Shown here in pieces: positions 35,683 to 44,450 of a DNA stretch of 64,000 nucleotides. Every line of letters starts with the position of its first letter. Position 1 is the stretch's first letter. A program made the position numbers and the translations under genes. Below the pieces are notes generated by a model. The model saw nothing but the letters and a program-made list of their open reading frames with translations. It ran no database searches and had not been told where the DNA came from. Origin of the DNA: Hydrotalea sp. (GTDB lineage: Bacteria > Bacteroidota > Bacteroidia > Chitinophagales > Chitinophagaceae); contig JAKRSC010000005.1 of the NCBI GenBank assembly GCA_022402565.1, positions 87,240-151,239 of the forward strand, given 5' to 3'.

Positions 35683-36829
35683 AATAAAAAAATATAACGA
35701 AGCTGATATTCAGCGCTATATCGACCAAAAGATGTCGCCTGAGGAAATGTATGCTTTTGAAAAAGCACTGGCGGCAGATCCATTTCTTTCAGATGCCGTA
35801 GATGGATGGATGGCCAGCAACCCCTCTTTGCAAAACAAACATCTTGCGGAGTTAACCAAAAAAATTCAACCCGCTAACAATTCCGAAAATGTTACACCAG
35901 TAGTACCCATTGCAACTGCAACACCACAAAGTGGAGCAACTGTACATAGCATTGCTTGGTACCGTCAGGGTTGGCTACAAGCAGCTGCGGTATTCATTCT
36001 TTTAGCAGGATTGGCTTGGTTTGCGTACGATAAATTCTACAACAAAGAAACAAGCGAAATTGCTTTAGAGGATAAAGTAGCTGAAGAAGAATTAGCGTAT
36101 AGTGCACCGTTAGAACCTGCTGAGGAAGGAGCTATTAATATACCTCTTGACGGTCCAGTAAATGTTCCACTAGACACGCAAACTGATGTTGCTGTAGCTG
36201 AAGCGCCAAAAGAAAAACCGATTAATATCCCAGCTCCAACCAATAATTACAATCCTCCTGTAGTGAGCCAAGCTCCTCGAAAAGAACCTCAACAACAAAC
36301 AGCATCTGTTCCTCCAAGTAATAAGACTAGAACAACTAAAACAAATCCAACTGAATTTAATGAAGAGGAAGTATCTGTTCAAAATGCATCTGCAACAAAA
36401 CAAGGTAATAGCATTTTGTACACCCCATCTGCAGGTCAACCCTATAAGCCAGTTACTAACGTAAGAAATAACCAGCAAGCAACTCAACAACCTGCAACAG
36501 TTCCTCAAGTAAATCCTCAACAAGTCGCTCCTAGCCCTCAATCTGCTCCAAAATACGATTATGATAGCACCTATGGGCCTTTAACTGGATGGCATGCTTA
36601 CATAACCTACCTTGAAAGTGAAACACGTAAAAGGCAAAACCTGGCTCAAAGAGGCGTGGTAAAATTGTATTTTAACATTGATAATAGGGGGCGCCCTATT
36701 GATATTGATGTTACGGGCGATCAAAGTCCAGAACTCAGGCAATTAGCATTGGATATTTTGAACAATGGCGCTGGTTGGAGAAGGATAACTGAAAAGGGTA
36801 AAATGAGTCTTACGGTTCATTTCAAATAA
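35672..36829 (+). CDS. Anti-sigma-like membrane protein with TonB-like C-terminal domain
   Basis: From ATG 35672 the product has 385 residues. The N-terminus (IKKYNEADIQRYIDQKMSPE and FEKALAADPFLSDAVDGWM) resembles the sigma-binding part of anti-sigma factors of this lineage; one transmembrane segment follows at about 106-125 (GWLQAAAVFILLAGLAWFAY). A long Pro/Gln/Asn-rich periplasmic linker (about 130-300) leads to a TonB-like domain (RGVVKLYFNIDNRGRPIDID to SLTVHFK). It overlaps the sigma gene by 11 nt. This is an inferred transmembrane regulator, not a proven anti-sigma factor. Confidence 0.75.
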   Translation: MRPEIKKYNEADIQRYIDQKMSPEEMYAFEKALAADPFLSDAVDGWMASNPSLQNKHLAELTKKIQPANNSENVTPVVPIATATPQSGATVHSIAWYRQGWLQAAAVFILLAGLAWFAYDKFYNKETSEIALEDKVAEEELAYSAPLEPAEEGAINIPLDGPVNVPLDTQTDVAVAEAPKEKPINIPAPTNNYNPPVVSQAPRKEPQQQTASVPPSNKTRTTKTNPTEFNEEEVSVQNASATKQGNSILYTPSAGQPYKPVTNVRNNQQATQQPATVPQVNPQQVAPSPQSAPKYDYDSTYGPLTGWHAYITYLESETRKRQNLAQRGVVKLYFNIDNRGRPIDIDVTGDQSPELRQLALDILNNGAGWRRITEKGKMSLTVHFK

Positions 36830-36867
36830 ACCCATGTTAAATTCCTAAAAAAGAAACTAACAAGTAG

Positions 36868-36875
36868 TAGGTTTG
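36868..36875 (+). promoter_or_regulatory. -7 element TAGGTTTG
   Basis: TAGGTTTG matches TAnnTTTG, 22 nt before the ATG of the DUF2911 gene at 36898. Confidence 0.5.
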
Positions 36876-36897
36876 TGCTTCAAAAAAATATTGAAGT

Positions 36898-37731
36898 ATG
36901 AAACAGTTTCTATTGGCAGCAGCAATGCTAACAACAGTTTCTTTAACAGCGCAGGTGCGCATGCCGCAGCCTAGCACATTACAAACCATTAGCCAAGACT
37001 TTGGACTAGGCAAAGTTGAGTTAAGTTACAGCCGCCCAAACCTAAAAAACAGAAAAGCCTTTGGTAAACAAAGTCTTCTCGCTCCAGTTGGTGAAGTTTG
37101 GAGAACAGGCGCAAATAACGCAACAACTCTAAATTTCACAGATCAAGTTATTATTAACGGCGTTAATATTCCAGCAGGTAAGTATGGCCTATTAAGTATT
37201 CCAGAAGAAAAAACCTTTACAATCATTTTGACAAAGGACTTAAATGTAACCTCTCCTGCTGCTTACAAAAAGGAAAATGATGTTGTAAGAGTTGATGTTC
37301 CTGTTATGAAAATGAAAGATAATATGGAAACATTTACTATGCAGTTTGCAAATGTGCAATATGAAAGCATGGAACTTCATATTATGTGGGACAAGAATGC
37401 TGTAAGCTTACCAATAACAACTCAGATTAAAGATCGAATTAAAGCAGATATGGATAAAGCTATGGCTGGCGACAAGCCTCCATTCAGTGCGGCTGCAAGT
37501 TTTTATCACGAGTGGATGAAGGATTACCCAAAAGCTCTTGAGTACATCACAAAAGCAATTGACGCTAATAAAAAGGCATTCTGGTTGTATTTAACAAAAG
37601 CTAGAATTCAAAAAGATATGGGCGATAAAGTGGGTGCTAAGGCATCTGCAGAAGCTTGCATTGAATTAGCTAAAGAAGCAAAAAACGACGATTACGTGCG
37701 CATGTCTAACGAACTTATTAAGTCGCTTTAA
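36898..37731 (+). CDS. DUF2911 domain secreted protein
   Basis: The 277-residue product has a signal peptide (KQFLLAAAMLTTVSLTAQV) and the DUF2911 signature: LSYSRPNLKNRKAFG, PVGEVWRTGANNATTLNFT and VNIPAGKYGLLSIPEEKTF, to about residue 165. The remaining C-terminal part is helical and TPR-like (AASFYHEWMKDYPKALEYIT and KAFWLYLTKARIQKDMGDK). DUF2911 proteins are periplasmic or surface proteins of unknown role, frequent in Bacteroidota. It has its own promoter and a strong terminator. Confidence 0.85.
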   Translation: MKQFLLAAAMLTTVSLTAQVRMPQPSTLQTISQDFGLGKVELSYSRPNLKNRKAFGKQSLLAPVGEVWRTGANNATTLNFTDQVIINGVNIPAGKYGLLSIPEEKTFTIILTKDLNVTSPAAYKKENDVVRVDVPVMKMKDNMETFTMQFANVQYESMELHIMWDKNAVSLPITTQIKDRIKADMDKAMAGDKPPFSAAASFYHEWMKDYPKALEYITKAIDANKKAFWLYLTKARIQKDMGDKVGAKASAEACIELAKEAKNDDYVRMSNELIKSL

Positions 37732-37754
37732 ATATTTAGATCATAACTCACACC

Positions 37755-37781
37755 AAAGCCATCGCTCAAAACGATGGCTTT
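37755..37781 (+). terminator. Rho-independent terminator of the DUF2911 gene
   Basis: 10-bp stem AAAGCCATCG / CGATGGCTTT, 7-nt loop, followed by a run of T. Confidence 0.9.
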
Positions 37782-37805
37782 TTTTTAGCCTGAGAGCAAA
37801 TAAAA

Positions 37806-37833
37806 AACCATCCTATGTTGCCACAGGATGGTT
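37806..37833 (-). terminator. Rho-independent terminator of dnaK
   Basis: 9-bp stem AACCATCCT / AGGATGGTT; on the minus strand it ends in a TTTTTTA run and lies 23 nt after the dnaK stop. Confidence 0.88.
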
Positions 37834-37856
37834 CTCAAACCAAAACCAAACGAATC

Positions 37857-39755
37857 TTATTTTACTTCTTCGTATTGTGCATCTTCAACATGATCACCTG
37901 CATTACCTGCATTTGATTGCGCACCAGCATCACCTGTTGGTGCCTCACCCGCTTGTTGTGCTTTGTAAATTTCTTCACTTGCAGCTGTCCATGCAGTATT
38001 CATTTCAGCCATAGCAGCATCAATTGCAGCAATATCCTGCGATTGATGAGCCGACTTTAATTTTTCTAATGCACTTTCAATTGGCGCTTTTTTATCTGCA
38101 GGAATCTTTTCACCAAACTCTTTTAATTGTTTTTCAGTTTGGAAGATCAAACTATCAGCCTGATTCACTTTTTCAACTTTTTCACGAGCTGCCTTATCTT
38201 CTGCTTCATGTGCTTTTGCTTCAGACTTCATGCGCTCAATTTCTTCCTTGCTTAGTCCACTTCCCGCTTCAATACGAATCTTCTGCTCTTTACCAGTTCC
38301 CTTATCCTTTGCACTTACATGTAATAAACCATTCGCATCAATATCAAAAGTTACTTCAATTTGAGGAACTCCACGTGGTGCTGGAGGGATACCATCTAAG
38401 TTGAAAATTCCTAAGCTCTTATTCTGATTAGCCATTGGACGCTCGCCCTGTAGTACATGAATTTGCACGCCAGGTTGATTATCGCTAGCTGTTGAGAATA
38501 CTTCTGTTTTCTTGGTTGGAATGGTTGTATTAGAAGGAATCATTGCAGTCATAACTCCACCCATAGTTTCTATTCCAAGACTTAACGGAGTTACATCTAA
38601 CAATAAAACATCTTTCACTTCACCAGTCAATACCGCACCCTGAATTCCAGCTCCAATAGCAACCACCTCATCTGGGTTAACACCTTTGTTAGGCTTTTTA
38701 CCAAAGAACTTCTCTACAATTTCTTGTACTTTAGGTATACGTGTAGAACCTCCAACTAAAATTACTTCATCAATATCATTTGTGCTATAACCCGCATCTT
38801 TTAAAGCAGCCTCACAAGGTTTCAAACAACGCTCAAATAAGTTATCAGCAAGTGCTTCAAACTTAGCACGAGTTAATTTTTTCACTAAGTGCTTAGGCAC
38901 TCCATCAACGGCTGTGATATAAGGAAGGTTAATTTCAGTTTCAGAAGAAGCACTCAACTCGATTTTCGCTTTTTCAGCAGCTTCTTTCAAACGCTGTAAA
39001 GCCATTGGATCTTTACGTAAGTCAATTGCTTCATCAGTTTTAAATTCTTCAGCCAACCAATCCATGATTACTTTATCAAAATCATCACCACCTAAGTGTG
39101 TATCACCATTGGTTGATTTTACTTCAAATACTCCATCGCCCAAATCGAGGATTGAAATATCGAATGTACCACCACCTAAATCGAATACTGCAATCTTTTG
39201 GTCTTTACCTTTCTTATCCAATCCATAAGCTAAGGCCGCTGCTGTTGGCTCATTCACAATTCGGCGCACAACCAACCCAGCAATCTCTCCCGCTTCTTTG
39301 GTAGCCTGACGCTGTGCATCGTTAAAGTAAGCTGGAACTGTAATAACAGCTTCAGTTACTTCTGTGCCTAAATAGTCCTCAGCAGTTTTCTTCATTTTTT
39401 GAAGAACCATTGCTGAAATTTCCTGTGGTGTATACAAACGACCATCAATATCAACACGAACTGTGTTGTTATCGCCTTTTGTTACTTTATAGCTCCAATG
39501 ACTAATCTCTTCTGTTACCTCGTCAAAACGACGCCCCATGAAACGCTTTACACTGCTAATGGTATTGTGCGGATTGGTTATAGCCTGACGCTTTGCAGGG
39601 TCACCTACCTTTCTCTCACCATTCTTCAAAAAGCCCACCACTGAGGGGGTGGTACGACGACCTTCTTCGTTGGCAATTACCACTGGCTCGTTACCTTCCA
39701 TAACTGAAACGCAACTGTTGGTTGTACCAAGGTCAATTCCTATAATCTTTCCCAT
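37857..39755 (-). CDS. dnaK: Molecular chaperone DnaK (Hsp70)
   Basis: From ATG 39755 the protein has 632 residues. The ATPase domain shows [55 protein letters not shown] and [18 protein letters not shown]; the substrate-binding domain follows ([20 protein letters not shown]) and then the helical lid. It ends in EEVK after a Gly/Asp-rich tail. The frame continues 11 codons upstream, but the family start is MGKIIGIDL. No dnaJ, grpE or CIRCE operator is adjacent. It is an abundant cytosolic chaperone. Confidence 0.98.
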   Translation of the reverse strand: MGKIIGIDLGTTNSCVSVMEGNEPVVIANEEGRRTTPSVVGFLKNGERKVGDPAKRQAITNPHNTISSVKRFMGRRFDEVTEEISHWSYKVTKGDNNTVRVDIDGRLYTPQEISAMVLQKMKKTAEDYLGTEVTEAVITVPAYFNDAQRQATKEAGEIAGLVVRRIVNEPTAAALAYGLDKKGKDQKIAVFDLGGGTFDISILDLGDGVFEVKSTNGDTHLGGDDFDKVIMDWLAEEFKTDEAIDLRKDPMALQRLKEAAEKAKIELSASSETEINLPYITAVDGVPKHLVKKLTRAKFEALADNLFERCLKPCEAALKDAGYSTNDIDEVILVGGSTRIPKVQEIVEKFFGKKPNKGVNPDEVVAIGAGIQGAVLTGEVKDVLLLDVTPLSLGIETMGGVMTAMIPSNTTIPTKKTEVFSTASDNQPGVQIHVLQGERPMANQNKSLGIFNLDGIPPAPRGVPQIEVTFDIDANGLLHVSAKDKGTGKEQKIRIEAGSGLSKEEIERMKSEAKAHEAEDKAAREKVEKVNQADSLIFQTEKQLKEFGEKIPADKKAPIESALEKLKSAHQSQDIAAIDAAMAEMNTAWTAASEEIYKAQQAGEAPTGDAGAQSNAGNAGDHVEDAQYEEVK

Positions 39756-39831
39756 AGTTCTTGAATTAATTGATTTGCAATAGTTCAATCTTCATGCCAT
39801 GGTATAACAGGGTGAAAAAATGTCATAAAAA

Positions 39832-39860
39832 AAGCCTGCGGGATGGTTCCTCACAGGCTT
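39832..39860 (-). terminator. Terminator of the alpha-amylase gene
   Basis: Stem AAGCCTG / CAGGCTT around a 15-nt loop; on the minus strand followed by a run of seven T. It lies 20 nt past the amylase stop and before dnaK. Confidence 0.82.
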
Positions 39861-39880
39861 GAACATGTCAGTTGTTTGTT

Positions 39881-41260
39881 TTAATAGGTGTATACTTTAT
39901 AGCCCCAAGCAGGCAAACTCCATTGCTGTCCAGCCTCCAAAGCATCTTTTGCGCCTGAAAACAGCTCCGTTGCCTTTCCTGTTACCAGTGTATTAGTAGT
40001 TGTAAATTGTTGTTGTTTGTCTGACAAATTGAGTAATACCAATACCTTTTTATCGCCTTTTTGTCGCACAAAAGCATAAATAGCAGCATCCTGATCGGTT
40101 ATAACTTTTGTGAAAGATCCGTTTGCACTTAATGCTGCATTTGATTTTCTTAGTTCTAGTAATTTTTTATAGAAAGGTGCTCTTTCGTATTTACCGAAGG
40201 TGATGGTGTCTTTCACAAAAAACTTCAAACTGTCTAAGAAAGGCTCTTCTTGTCCACAGTAAATCAGTGGAAGTGTTCTTTTTATGGTTTGCGTCATAAC
40301 AGCAAATGGTGCATGAACGGCTCCTGGCATGGTTAGAAAATCTGCTCCATTCCAACTATTCTCATCGTGGTTGCTGGTGAAATACATGCGAATTGCGTTA
40401 GGAACAAAAGCAGTGTCGTGTTTTAGGATAATACTATCCATTGCATGAGCAGGAGCTTTTCCTTTGGCAATTTCTTTCATCTTAGCAAAATCCTCCCAAG
40501 CATAGCTGGCATCAAATCCAGCAGAATGCAAACTAGGCCGATCTCCTTCAGCTAACATAAAAATATTCTTCATTTTCTTTAACTCAGGAATACATTTCGC
40601 CCAAAAAGAATCGGGTACTTCTCCCGCTACATCGCATCTAAAGCCATCTATGTCTGTTTCTCTAATCCAAAACTGCATAGCGGCAATCATGCTGTCTACC
40701 ATTTGAGGATTATTATAATTTAGTTTACGCGTATCTGACCAGTCATATTGGCTAATTGGCTGACCTGTTTTGGGATCTTTTACATAAAAGTCTGGATGCT
40801 TATCTAACCAAGCATGGTCGGCACCACTATGGGTTGGCACCCAGTCAATAATCACTTTAAAACCCTTGCTATGAGCCTCATTAACCAAAGCCTTCCAATC
40901 ATCCATATTACCATATTCAGGGTTAATAGCAGTATAATTGGCAACAGCATAGTAACTTCCTAATTCAGTTGTATCTCGCTTTCTGTCCTTCATGCTTATA
41001 GGGTGAATAGGCATAAACCAAAGGGTTTGCACACCCATTTCCTTCAAGCGATCTAAATGAGCTGAAAAGGCTTTGAAAGTTCCCTCGGGTGTAATTTGAC
41101 GGGTATTGACTTCATAAACATTGCCCTGCATAATCCATGCAGGATGCCCATCTTCTTGGGCTGCATCGTTTTGAGTTGAATCATCCTTGTTTTCTTGTAA
41201 GAAACAACCTTGCAACAAAAAGAATACCGCCACAAGGAATGACCAGTTAATAGTACGCAT
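39881..41260 (-). CDS. Lipoprotein GH13 alpha-amylase-family hydrolase
   Basis: From ATG 41260 the 459-residue protein has a lipoprotein signal (FLVAVFFLLQGC, lipobox LLQGC) and a GH13 (beta/alpha)8 barrel. Conserved region I is IIDWVPTHSGADHAW, II is DGFRCDVAGEVP with the Asp nucleophile, III is MLAEGD with the acid/base Glu, and IV is TSNHDENSWNG with the transition-state Asp. A short all-beta C-terminal domain follows (VLVLLNLSDKQQQF). It is anchored to the membrane and degrades alpha-glucans outside the cytoplasm. There are no SusC/D genes beside it, so it is not part of a classical polysaccharide utilisation locus. Confidence 0.92.
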   Translation of the reverse strand: MRTINWSFLVAVFFLLQGCFLQENKDDSTQNDAAQEDGHPAWIMQGNVYEVNTRQITPEGTFKAFSAHLDRLKEMGVQTLWFMPIHPISMKDRKRDTTELGSYYAVANYTAINPEYGNMDDWKALVNEAHSKGFKVIIDWVPTHSGADHAWLDKHPDFYVKDPKTGQPISQYDWSDTRKLNYNNPQMVDSMIAAMQFWIRETDIDGFRCDVAGEVPDSFWAKCIPELKKMKNIFMLAEGDRPSLHSAGFDASYAWEDFAKMKEIAKGKAPAHAMDSIILKHDTAFVPNAIRMYFTSNHDENSWNGADFLTMPGAVHAPFAVMTQTIKRTLPLIYCGQEEPFLDSLKFFVKDTITFGKYERAPFYKKLLELRKSNAALSANGSFTKVITDQDAAIYAFVRQKGDKKVLVLLNLSDKQQQFTTTNTLVTGKATELFSGAKDALEAGQQWSLPAWGYKVYTY

Positions 41261-41359
41261 GACAAGCTGAGTTTGTTTCGGTAAAAATAAGGATAATATG
41301 TAAAATGTACACATTAAAAGGTCTTTTTTCTACCACCCGAAATGTATTTTCTTTGTAGT

Positions 41360-42424
41360 ATGTCAGAATCCCTTTACTATGGCTCTTATTTGCACTTAGA
41401 TAAAGTGCTTGCAGCTCAGCATCCAGTAAGTTTTAGGCCAGGAAATGAGCCTGCGCACGACGAAATGTTGTTTATTAGCATACACCAGGCTTATGAAATT
41501 TGGTTCAAGCAAATTTTGTTTGAGTTAGATTATTGTTTGAATATTTTTGGGAAAGAAGCTATCAACGATAATTCAGAGGACTTAAACTTAGTTCGCCATA
41601 GACTAAAAAGAATCATCAAAATTTTGGATCTATTGAACCAACAGGTGCATGTATTAGATACTATGACACCACTCGACTTTCTTGAGTTTAGAAATTTACT
41701 TACGCCTTCTTCAGGCTTCCAAAGTATGCAGTTCAGATTAATTGAAGCGAAACTTGGATTGCAATTAGAGCAAAGACATCAGGCTGATTATTACAAGAGA
41801 ACCAACGAAGGAGGTTTTACTGAAAAAGATTATAATCATATTTCTTCCACTGAATCCTCCCCCAACCTTTTACAAAGAGTGAACAATTGGTTGGAAAGAA
41901 TGCCTTTCTTTGACACAGCTTTTTGGCCAAACTGTACAAACTCTGAACCTGAAAATCATCCATTTTGGATGGCATATAAAGAGGTATATGTAAACGGATT
42001 AACCGATCGAGAAAAAAACAAACTGCAAGATTTTGATCAGTTATTCTTTGAAAAAGGAAATAATACCAATATTACACAACCCCTCTTCTCAAGTGCAGCT
42101 ATGCGATCTGCATTGTTTATAATGTTGTACCGCGACTTTCCAGTATTCCAAACCTCCTACCAAATACTAGATGCACTTATAGAAATTGATCATTTATTGA
42201 GTACATGGCGGCATAAACACTTGGTAATGGTTCGCAGAATGATTGGCATGCGTGTTGGAACAGGTAACACAAGTGGTGCTGGTTATTTGGAAGGAGCATT
42301 ACAAAAACATTTTGTATATCGAGATTTATCAGGATTATCAACCTTCCTCATCGAAAGAAAAAAGCTACCTCATCTTCCTGAAACTTTATTAGCACACGTT
42401 GGATTTGCACCTTTGAAAAAATAA
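41360..42424 (+). CDS. Tryptophan 2,3-dioxygenase family heme protein
   Basis: The 354-residue protein begins SESLYYGSYLHLDKVL and contains HDEMLFISIHQAYEIWFKQIL with the active-site His, TMTPLDFLEFRNLLTPSSGF and, near residue 280, LSTWRHKHLVMVRRMIG (heme-ligand His) and GTGNTSGAGYLEGAL. It would open the indole ring of L-tryptophan to N-formylkynurenine. ATG 41360 is chosen over 41342 because it gives the conserved start. No kynurenine-pathway gene follows; the operon continues with unrelated small genes after 2 nt. Confidence 0.88.
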   Translation: MSESLYYGSYLHLDKVLAAQHPVSFRPGNEPAHDEMLFISIHQAYEIWFKQILFELDYCLNIFGKEAINDNSEDLNLVRHRLKRIIKILDLLNQQVHVLDTMTPLDFLEFRNLLTPSSGFQSMQFRLIEAKLGLQLEQRHQADYYKRTNEGGFTEKDYNHISSTESSPNLLQRVNNWLERMPFFDTAFWPNCTNSEPENHPFWMAYKEVYVNGLTDREKNKLQDFDQLFFEKGNNTNITQPLFSSAAMRSALFIMLYRDFPVFQTSYQILDALIEIDHLLSTWRHKHLVMVRRMIGMRVGTGNTSGAGYLEGALQKHFVYRDLSGLSTFLIERKKLPHLPETLLAHVGFAPLKK

Positions 42425-42426
42425 TT

Positions 42427-42837
42427 ATGAAAAAACTGATTTACATTTTATTAACCACCTTCATGCTAGGTTCATGCAGTTCAAGTTCAGAATCAGCTCC
42501 AGAGCCAGCAGAATCTGCACTTGAAGCAGGAAGAGAATTTGTGGATGCTTGTTTGAAAGGAAATTTTATTCGCGCAAAGTTGTACATGTTAAACAATGTT
42601 GCCAATGAAGGGCTTTTAGCAGATGCTGAACAGAAATACCGACAACTAGATAGAACAGAACGACAACAATACAGAGAGGCCTCTATCATCATTGAACAAG
42701 AAGAAGTATTAGATGAGAATAGTACCATTATCTTTTACAGAAATTCGTACGACAAAGAAGCAAGAAAAATTAAAATAGTACAGCAAGGTAAGGAATGGCG
42801 TGTTGATTTTGCATATACCTTTAATCCCAATTTATGA
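42427..42837 (+). CDS. Small lipoprotein with NTF2/DUF4878-like domain
   Basis: The 136-residue product has a lipobox (LLTTFMLGSC) and, after a Ser/Pro/Ala linker, SALEAGREFVDACLKGNFIRAKL, an amphipathic helix pattern then strands ending in KIVQQGKEWRVDFAYTF. This is the pattern of small SnoaL/DUF4878-like lipoproteins, which have no single known function. It starts 2 nt after the dioxygenase stop and overlaps crcB by 4 nt. Confidence 0.7.
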   Translation: MKKLIYILLTTFMLGSCSSSSESAPEPAESALEAGREFVDACLKGNFIRAKLYMLNNVANEGLLADAEQKYRQLDRTERQQYREASIIIEQEEVLDENSTIIFYRNSYDKEARKIKIVQQGKEWRVDFAYTFNPNL

Positions 42838-43196
42838 GTTGGTTGAATCTTGTATACGTTGGATTAGGTGGTATGCTAGGAAGTATATTACGTTATTGGA
42901 TTGGATGGATGATTCCTGCAACTTGGTTTCCTTTGGGCACCCTCACTGTAAATTTGGCTGGAAGCTTTGCTTTAGGTGCTCTAACTGGATTAGCTTCAAA
43001 AAGCCAGTTATCTCCTACTCTTCTTTTACTCTTAGGTACCGGTTTATGTGGAGGCTTTACTACCTTTTCAACTTTTAGTAATGAGATTCTTGTATTAATT
43101 CAATCTGCAAAATGGACAACTGCAGTGAGCTATGTGCTCACCTCTGTCTTAGGAGGATTGGTTTTTGCTTGGTTAGGATATATTCTTTTAAAATAA
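42834..43196 (+). CDS. crcB: Fluoride ion exporter CrcB/Fluc
   Basis: The 120-residue, four-helix membrane protein shows YVGLGGMLGSILRYWIG, PLGTLTVNLAGSFALGAL (the conserved Asn of the channel pore) and LLGTGLCGGFTTFSTFSNEI, the Phe-box and Na+-binding motif of Fluc channels. It forms a dimeric fluoride channel that protects enzymes such as pyrophosphatase, which is encoded next. It overlaps the lipoprotein gene by 4 nt, so there is no room for a fluoride riboswitch in front of it. Confidence 0.93.
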   Translation: MSWLNLVYVGLGGMLGSILRYWIGWMIPATWFPLGTLTVNLAGSFALGALTGLASKSQLSPTLLLLLGTGLCGGFTTFSTFSNEILVLIQSAKWTTAVSYVLTSVLGGLVFAWLGYILLK

Positions 43197-43206
43197 AATT
43201 CATTCT

Positions 43207-43749
43207 ATGACAAACGTTTTACACCCATGGCATGGGGTTGAGTGTGGAGAACAAGCTCCAAGAATTGTAAATGCAATCATTGAAATCCCACAGGGTTCAA
43301 GATGTAAATATGAAATTGATAAGGATTCAGGATTATTGAAACTAGACCGAGTTATTTTTTCTTCTTTTTACTATCCTGTGAATTATGGTTTTATCCCTCA
43401 AACCTATGGAGATGATAAAGATCCACTAGATATACTTGTAATTACTTCACTACCTGTGGTTCCGCTTACTTTAATGCAAGCGAAAGTAATTGGTGTCATG
43501 CAAATGATTGATAGTGGCGATGCGGATGATAAAATTATTGCAGTTGCCAATAATGATCCAGCTGTTTATCATTATAACAATATTGAAGAATTACCGCGTC
43601 ACTTTTTTGAGGAATTACGTCACTTCTTTGAAGAGTACAAAAGGCTAGAAAAGAAAACCGTTGTTGTGGAAGAATTTGGCGATAAATCGGCTGCCTTGCA
43701 AATTGTGGAAGCTGGTATAGATTTGTACAAGAAACACTTCAAAAAATAA
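43207..43749 (+). CDS. ppa: Inorganic pyrophosphatase, family I
   Basis: The 180-residue soluble enzyme has NAIIEIPQGSRCKYEIDKDS, FYYPVNYGFIPQTYGDDKDP and the metal-binding signature DDKDPLDILVIT (DxDPxD near residue 71). It hydrolyses pyrophosphate and is inhibited by fluoride, so placement 10 nt after crcB is biologically sensible. A tandem-like KHFFEELRHFFEEYKRLEKK helix precedes the last strand. Family length is typical. Confidence 0.95.
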   Translation: MTNVLHPWHGVECGEQAPRIVNAIIEIPQGSRCKYEIDKDSGLLKLDRVIFSSFYYPVNYGFIPQTYGDDKDPLDILVITSLPVVPLTLMQAKVIGVMQMIDSGDADDKIIAVANNDPAVYHYNNIEELPRHFFEELRHFFEEYKRLEKKTVVVEEFGDKSAALQIVEAGIDLYKKHFKK

Positions 43750-43759
43750 CCTAAAACCT

Positions 43760-44185
43760 ATGCGTATGACCACCATCATCATTTTGTTACTTATTGGATT
43801 AGCTGCTGGTATGTTAAGTGGTATGGTTGGTATTGGTGGCGGAGTTGTAATTGTACCCGCCTTGGTTTATTTTTTGGCTTTTTCACAAAAAACTGCACAG
43901 GGTACTTCATTGGCTATGCTAATGTTTCCTGTTGGAATTTTAGGCGTATGGCAGTACTACAAACAAGGACATGTAGATTTTAAAATTGTTGTTTTTGTAG
44001 CACTCGGATTTATTCTAGGTAGCTTACTTGGAAGCAAAATATCACTTGGAATGAGCGACGATAAAGTAAAAAAGTTTTTTGGGATTGTTATGCTGTTGGT
44101 CAGCCTCAAAATGTTGTTTTTCGACAAGAAAAAGCCCGACATAAAAGCACAAACAGGTACTGTGACAGAAGTTAAAAAAATCTAA
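43760..44185 (+). CDS. Half-size TauE/SafE (TSUP) family transporter
   Basis: The 141-residue membrane protein contains one TauE/SafE repeat: LLIGLAAGMLSGMVGIGGGVV, AQGTSLAMLMFPVGILGVWQ and VKKFFGIVMLLVSLKMLFF, about four transmembrane helices. Full-length TSUP proteins have two such repeats and about 250 residues, so this one must work as a dimer if functional. The family moves sulfite, sulfoacetate or other organosulfur anions. It starts 10 nt after the pyrophosphatase; a second ATG two codons later is possible. Confidence 0.8.
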   Translation: MRMTTIIILLLIGLAAGMLSGMVGIGGGVVIVPALVYFLAFSQKTAQGTSLAMLMFPVGILGVWQYYKQGHVDFKIVVFVALGFILGSLLGSKISLGMSDDKVKKFFGIVMLLVSLKMLFFDKKKPDIKAQTGTVTEVKKI

Positions 44186-44222
44186 TTTTTATCCACAGAC
44201 TTCAGATTAACCATTCAACCCA

Positions 44223-44230
44223 TATCTTCG
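44223..44230 (+). promoter_or_regulatory. Near-match -7 element TATCTTCG
   Basis: One mismatch to TAnnTTTG, 17 nt before the ATG of the 52-aa membrane peptide. The same variant occurs on the minus strand before the thiolase gene. Confidence 0.35.
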
Positions 44231-44247
44231 CACAAAATTAGACATCC

Positions 44248-44406
44248 ATGGAAGCAAAAAAATCAAGAACAAAATACTGGGCACTCTGCTTTTTCTGGAC
44301 TGCTTTAATGGCAGCAATGTTGATCATGCCCGATTTCAGACAATGGTTTTGGTTAGCATTACCAGGTGCTACTACTTACTTTGCACTAGGCATGGATATC
44401 ATGTAA
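44248..44406 (+). CDS. Small membrane peptide, 52 residues
   Basis: A short frame, EAKKSRTKYWALCFFWTALM and onwards, encodes a basic N-terminus followed by two hydrophobic helices separated by PDFRQWF. It lies in an otherwise empty gap, has a promoter-like TATCTTCG before it and a terminator directly after it, so it is probably a real gene. No family recognised. The C-terminus ends GMDIM. Confidence 0.55.
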   Translation: MEAKKSRTKYWALCFFWTALMAAMLIMPDFRQWFWLALPGATTYFALGMDIM

Positions 44407-44426
44407 TCTTACCTTTCTATTCATAC

Positions 44427-44448
44427 AAACCCCGTACTTACGGGGTTT
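44427..44448 (+). terminator. Terminator after the 52-aa gene
   Basis: Stem AAACCCCGTA / TACGGGGTTT with a minimal loop followed by T residues on the plus strand; it sits directly before the stop of the convergent NlpC/P60 gene. Confidence 0.85.
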
Positions 44449-44450
44449 TT

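Noticed and set aside
38024-38404. 126-codon plus-strand frame opposite dnaK
   Set aside because: Shadow of strongly conserved dnaK codons; no ribosome-binding or promoter evidence.
39881-41260. Polysaccharide utilisation locus around the alpha-amylase
   Set aside because: There are no SusC/SusD-type genes or a regulator next to it; the flanking genes are dnaK and a dioxygenase operon.
42427-42840. Fluoride riboswitch before crcB
   Set aside because: crcB starts inside the preceding coding sequence with a 4-nt overlap and no riboswitch-like sequence is seen before the operon.
44189-44197. DnaA-box match TTATCCACA, with another on the minus strand at 15795-15803
   Set aside because: Each is a single isolated site without clustered boxes, AT-rich unwinding region or dnaA/dnaN neighbours; not an origin.
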